Positions 60,530 to 64,000 of a DNA stretch of 64,000 nucleotides are shown here, piece after piece (the stretch's first letter is position 1; each line of letters starts with the position of its first letter). The notes under the pieces are model-generated. The model made no database searches, was not told the DNA's origin, and was given only the letters and a program-made list of their open reading frames with translations. The stretch is from Bythopirellula goksoeyrii (lineage in GTDB: Bacteria > Planctomycetota > Planctomycetia > Pirellulales > Lacipirellulaceae): positions 133,211 to 197,210 of the forward strand of contig NZ_CP042913.1 in the NCBI RefSeq assembly GCF_008065115.1, written 5' to 3'. The position numbers and the translations under genes are program-made.

Positions 60530-62374
60530 TCAAACATGAGGAGCGATTTGGGAATCCTCCATTCTTTGAATGTGCCAACGGAATAGTGGTAGAAAGAGGG
60601 CCGCTCCTGCTAGGGAGATCAGGCCTAAAATGAGGGCTTGGGTATATTGGCCCACGACAATCTGTGAAATGCCAAGCACTGCCGAGGCGACCCATAAAGT
60701 ACCTACTATAGCGATCAATGTCCCCGACAAGAGCAAGCGTGGCACAGGATTCAGATTTCCCTCTTCCGCCAAGACTTTCTTACGGATCGGTCCCCACCAT
60801 CCTAAGGGACGAGCGCGATGATAAAAGTTGCAGAGGGTTGCTTCACTTTCAGGAGATGTAAAAAGAGCGACATTGAACCAGACAACAGTCGTCAGTCCAA
60901 TCGAGATGACGGCTTGTAGCATTGCCATAGTATCAGCATTGGCAGGGCTGACTGCGATCTGGGCTGCCCACCACTCGTTGTGCGGCAGCAACCAACCCAG
61001 CCCGAAATAGACCAGAGGCCCAGAGACCATGGCCGCTATCCAAGAATAGAAGTTCACTCGCCACCACCACCATTGAGCCCAAAAAAAGGCTGCGCTGGAG
61101 GCAAACATTCCCGCGATAATAATAGCGATTCGAAACAGTGATTCCGCGGCCAGCATGACGCTCACTCCACAAGCCAAAATACCGAGCATGGCCAGCCGAC
61201 CAACCCAAACGCACGTGCTGGAGTCGGGATCCAACCATTTGGATTCAGGAAGAATCTGGCGCAAGACGTCATTGACGAATGTTTGGGCACCATAGTTCAT
61301 ATGACTGTCAATCGTCGACATCACACTTGCCAGTAAAGCGGCCAATGCGATACCCAATACTCCTACGGGGAGATGTTCGTCCAAGAGCATTCCGTAAGTT
61401 TCTTCGCGTACACTTGGAGAGGCGTGATAAAGTTCAGGCCGACTGGCTAACAGCCCAAGTACGGGCAGCGTCAGCAGTAGCAACATCAAGTACAAAGCCC
61501 CAGCTGCCCAGATTGGCACTTTTGCTGCCTCGCGCGATGAACGGGCGGAGAAGAGTCGCTGACCATCGAGGTCCACACTTCCACCGCGTCCAATCGTCGG
61601 CACAATGAACCAAGCCAACACGACTAGTGGTCCCAGTACGGCATGCCCCGGCACGGGAAAGACGGACATAATTTGTTCGTGTTCTGCAGGGTGCGCAGTG
61701 ACCAATTCCTCGGCCAGACCAACCGGTCCACCATGATCGACTAATACCGTTGCCAAGAGGATCACGCTTGCTAATACGATCACACCGGATTGCAACACGT
61801 CCGTAAAGACAACTCCGGCAAAACCAGAGATCCACACATAGGCGATTAGTAGGGGCAAGACGAGAGTAAGTGTTGTCACTTTGCTCTCAATGCCAAATAC
61901 GGGGCTCAATATTTTATGTGTTCCCAAAAGCCCTGCACCTAGCCAAGGGATCATATTGATGGCAATCGCAAACAGAGCCGAGTACACTCGTACAAATTTC
62001 GCTCCATGCCCTCCGAAACGAATCGAATAGAATTCGGGGCCAGTGCGAATTCCCATGGATCGCCAGCGGACGGCAAAGAGGAGTGCCACGAGCATCCAAG
62101 CGAAAGTGAATCGCGATAAGTAGTACCATGCGATCGGAAGTCCGATCACGGCAGTCAAACCACAATAGAGAGGAGCGACATCGGCATTCATGGCCGTGAC
62201 TGCATAGGAGATGCCATTGACCCAACCAGGAATTCTCCGCCCCGCCAGGTAATAACCTTCCTCGCCACCGCCAGTATGGAGAATGCGGCTGGCAAAAGCT
62301 CCCAGACCAAAACTCACGAGCAGATAGATGCCGATAACCACTGCATCGATCGTATGTGCTGTTGCGAATGGCAT
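60530..62374 (-). CDS. Sodium:solute symporter family protein
   Basis: A 614-residue membrane protein with about 14 helices. SSS-family motifs include YYLAGRRIPGWVNGISYAVT, GLPIAWYYLSRFTFAWMLVA, GPEFYSIRFGG, the Na+-site region ISGFAGVVFTDVLQSGVIVL and ALAALLASVMSTIDSHMNYG, where the ALLASVMSTIDS segment carries the conserved Ser/Thr sodium ligands. It is likely to import a sugar, sugar acid or related product liberated by the cluster's hydrolase. It lies between the Gfo/Idh/MocA genes (78 bp) and the FAD oxidoreductase (28 bp to its start). Confidence 0.92.
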   Translation of the reverse strand: MPFATAHTIDAVVIGIYLLVSFGLGAFASRILHTGGGEEGYYLAGRRIPGWVNGISYAVTAMNADVAPLYCGLTAVIGLPIAWYYLSRFTFAWMLVALLFAVRWRSMGIRTGPEFYSIRFGGHGAKFVRVYSALFAIAINMIPWLGAGLLGTHKILSPVFGIESKVTTLTLVLPLLIAYVWISGFAGVVFTDVLQSGVIVLASVILLATVLVDHGGPVGLAEELVTAHPAEHEQIMSVFPVPGHAVLGPLVVLAWFIVPTIGRGGSVDLDGQRLFSARSSREAAKVPIWAAGALYLMLLLLTLPVLGLLASRPELYHASPSVREETYGMLLDEHLPVGVLGIALAALLASVMSTIDSHMNYGAQTFVNDVLRQILPESKWLDPDSSTCVWVGRLAMLGILACGVSVMLAAESLFRIAIIIAGMFASSAAFFWAQWWWWRVNFYSWIAAMVSGPLVYFGLGWLLPHNEWWAAQIAVSPANADTMAMLQAVISIGLTTVVWFNVALFTSPESEATLCNFYHRARPLGWWGPIRKKVLAEEGNLNPVPRLLLSGTLIAIVGTLWVASAVLGISQIVVGQYTQALILGLISLAGAALFLPLFRWHIQRMEDSQIAPHV

Positions 62375-62452
62375 GTTGGCAGCTTCTTCAGTGTCGCCAA
62401 TGTATTTCCGCTTGGCGGGATACTGGAGTTTAGATTGTGAGGAAGCAAAAAG

Positions 62453-63508
62453 TTACAAGGAGAGGGCTGTTTGACGTGTTCTGGAGGAATAGATTGCGTC
62501 GACAATCGCCTGCACCGCGCAGGCTTCTTTGTAGTCTGCCCCTTGTACAACACGAGTTTCAACGCTTCGTTGAAAGTCTTGAAACTGTTCGAGGAAAAAG
62601 TCGCCATCTTCTACGGTGAGAGACTCGTCTACAACCTTGCCATCGAGTTCTGAGGTGAACTGAACTTCGTTGCCAAACAATTCAAATCCAATGCCCGCTT
62701 GATCACCAAAAAATCCCATTACGGAATCAGGAAAGAACTTACGGGGATAATTACCTGCCCATGCCACATGTAGTTCGAGAGTGGAACCGTTCGTGAATCG
62801 GACCAGTGCTTGAGCGGCATCTTCCACGTCGCAAATGCCTGACAGGCTGGGGGGGCCAGCCCACATGTCCTCATAATGGTAGGATTCCATCCGGCGCCCA
62901 AAAGTTTCGAATGTTTGACCCATTACAGACTCGACCTCTGGAAAATCCATGATGTGACATGCTAAGTCGATAAGATGGACTCCGACGTCAATCATAGCAC
63001 CTCCGCCTGAGAGTTCTTTGGTAGTGAACCACTTACCTAAACCTGGTACATTTCGGCGCAAGAACAGGTTGGCCTTGGCAGAATAGATCTCACCTAGTTT
63101 GCCTGAAACCGATAGTTGCTTCGCCAATTTGCCCACGCCGGTGTAGCGATGTACGAATCCAATTTGCAATACGCGCTGAGATGCTTCAGCTACTTGGGCA
63201 ATTAGCTGACAATCATCGAGCGAGAGGGACATCGGCTTTTCAAGTAGAACATCTTTTCCGGCTTCTAGAGCCTCGATCGCAAATGACTTGTGCAGGAAAT
63301 TAGGCACGCCGATAACGACTGCAGTGAGGGAATCATCTTCCCAAATGCGATCTGGACTTGAACAATAGCTAGCCTGGTATTCTTGGGCCAATGACTGACC
63401 AGCGGCTTCATTCTTATCGACTACCCATGCGATATCAGCTCCGGCTTGCCTGGCGGCGGCGGCATGTTTTTGTCCGATTGTCCCTGCTCCAATAATGCCT
63501 ATCTTCAT
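62453..63508 (-). CDS. Gfo/Idh/MocA family oxidoreductase
   Basis: A 351-residue cytoplasmic dehydrogenase. The Rossmann motif is KIGIIGAGTIGQKHAAAARQ. The nucleotide-domain core has VVIGVPNFLHKSFAIEALEA then GKDVLLEKPMSLSLDDC, which holds the catalytic EKP lysine, and LQIGFVHRYTG. The second domain has LSGGGAMIDVGVHLIDLACH with the GxxxDxxxH pattern. It would oxidise or reduce a sugar or inositol with NAD(P). Its start overlaps the stop of the next upstream gene by 4 bp (ATGA), so these two dehydrogenase-family genes are coupled. Confidence 0.93.
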   Translation of the reverse strand: MKIGIIGAGTIGQKHAAAARQAGADIAWVVDKNEAAGQSLAQEYQASYCSSPDRIWEDDSLTAVVIGVPNFLHKSFAIEALEAGKDVLLEKPMSLSLDDCQLIAQVAEASQRVLQIGFVHRYTGVGKLAKQLSVSGKLGEIYSAKANLFLRRNVPGLGKWFTTKELSGGGAMIDVGVHLIDLACHIMDFPEVESVMGQTFETFGRRMESYHYEDMWAGPPSLSGICDVEDAAQALVRFTNGSTLELHVAWAGNYPRKFFPDSVMGFFGDQAGIGFELFGNEVQFTSELDGKVVDESLTVEDGDFFLEQFQDFQRSVETRVVQGADYKEACAVQAIVDAIYSSRTRQTALSL

Positions 63509-64000
63509 CGTTCTCTTACCTTTACTAGTTCAGACTGCTTCCAGTGTGGAGCCGGCAATAAATCTCTTTTCGCTGTGTCGCTGGCAATGAGTGCAAATCT
63601 TGACATAACTTGATCGGACATGGCCAAGTCCAGAATCCGGCGAATCACCATGGTTTCTCGGCGATCGATCAGTGCGGACCCTGCATCAAAGAAATCCAAA
63701 ATTGCGGATGCTGCGTCGACAAACAAAGTATCTGTGTCCACGACTACATGTTCAGTGCCTTCATCGGTTATTAGAAACACGCTGAAGGGAATGTCGGCAG
63801 CTTCGTTGAAGTCGATGATTACCGTGCGATTATCACTGAATTTCAAAACATACTGGGGATGATTCAGGTTGCCTATTCGCATCAGTGCCACAATATCAGG
63901 TCCCATGGTGCTGACTGCTAGCTCCATGGGATGAATGCCGTATTCGGCAAACGAACTTCCTCCAGCGGTAACGAACATGCTCTGTACCGGTGAGGCAAGC
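63505..64000 (-). CDS. Gfo/Idh/MocA-like protein, C-terminal part (runs off the window)
   Basis: The frame is open to the window edge; its internal ATG at 63978 is unlikely to be the start. The visible 165 residues include FVTAGGSSFAEYGIHPMELA then VSTMGPDIVALMRIGNLNHP, FSDNRTVIIDFNEAADIPFS and a helical end with RRETMVIRRILDLAMSDQVM. The EYGIHPMELA...MG stretch corresponds to the Gxx.D.G.H-type helix and following strand of Gfo/Idh/MocA C-terminal domains. The nucleotide-binding part must lie beyond 64000. It is coupled by ATGA to the downstream dehydrogenase. Confidence 0.75.
   Translation of the reverse strand, partial: LASPVQSMFVTAGGSSFAEYGIHPMELAVSTMGPDIVALMRIGNLNHPQYVLKFSDNRTVIIDFNEAADIPFSVFLITDEGTEHVVVDTDTLFVDAASAILDFFDAGSALIDRRETMVIRRILDLAMSDQVMSRFALIASDTAKRDLLPAPHWKQSELVKVRER

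Overview
The window looks like a chromosome segment of a planctomycete, most likely of the Pirellulales type. This is inferred from gene content only. It carries a DUF1559 pseudopilin-like protein, several PEP-CTERM surface proteins (two with dockerin repeats), a formylglycine sulfatase, Gfo/Idh/MocA oxidoreductases, a GHL10-type glycoside hydrolase, PQQ-like beta-propellers and a choice-of-anchor I protein. No tRNA, rRNA, CRISPR array or prophage was seen.

Layout. 0-3.2 kb: the 3' end of a Gfo/Idh/MocA gene, a relic of an acyl-activating enzyme, and a BlaI/M56-peptidase pair behind a palindromic operator. 3.3-13.6 kb: divergent Nramp-like transporter, aconitase, sulfatase, MuiA-like protein, winged-helix protein, STAS protein and MtfA peptidase. 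13.7-17.1 kb: a sucrose module of synthase-like glycosyltransferase, sucrose-phosphate phosphatase (broken by two amber codons) and convergent GH100 invertase. 17.3-24.7 kb: exported proteins, several PEP-CTERM, two preceded by direct repeats that resemble PHO boxes. 24.7-28.6 kb: LolD-like ATPase, thioesterase, a 109-bp palindrome, rpsR, and a zinc-ribbon/secretin-like protein. 29-32.6 kb: a RAYT transposase among REP palindromes, then aroF with a putative aromatic leader peptide and attenuator; a four-helix-bundle gene flanked by inverted 8-mer repeats sits between attenuator and aroF. 32.9-40.5 kb: pyruvate kinase, PQQ-like protein, SNF2 helicase and hypotheticals.

40.6-46.8 kb holds a very tight five-gene operon: LuxE/PaaK-like acyl-activating enzyme, aldehyde dehydrogenase, iron alcohol dehydrogenase, exported beta-propeller and HemN-like radical SAM protein. 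It looks like a carboxylate-aldehyde-alcohol pathway of unknown substrate. A damaged copy of its first gene lies at the window start. 47.0-56.5 kb is a complete phosphate module: Na/Pi cotransporter, PhoR, PstS, PstC, PstA, PstB, PhoU, PhoB, with a clear PHO-like box before pstS. 56.7-64.0 kb (minus strand) is a carbohydrate-type operon: two Gfo/Idh/MocA oxidoreductases, a sodium:solute symporter, an FAD oxidoreductase and a GHL10/dockerin/PEP-CTERM protein, ending in a decayed third Gfo/Idh/MocA gene.

The strongest leads are the aromatic attenuator interrupted by an IVP-like element, the shared PHO-like boxes that would tie surface proteins to the phosphate regulon, and the five-gene reductase/radical-SAM operon.
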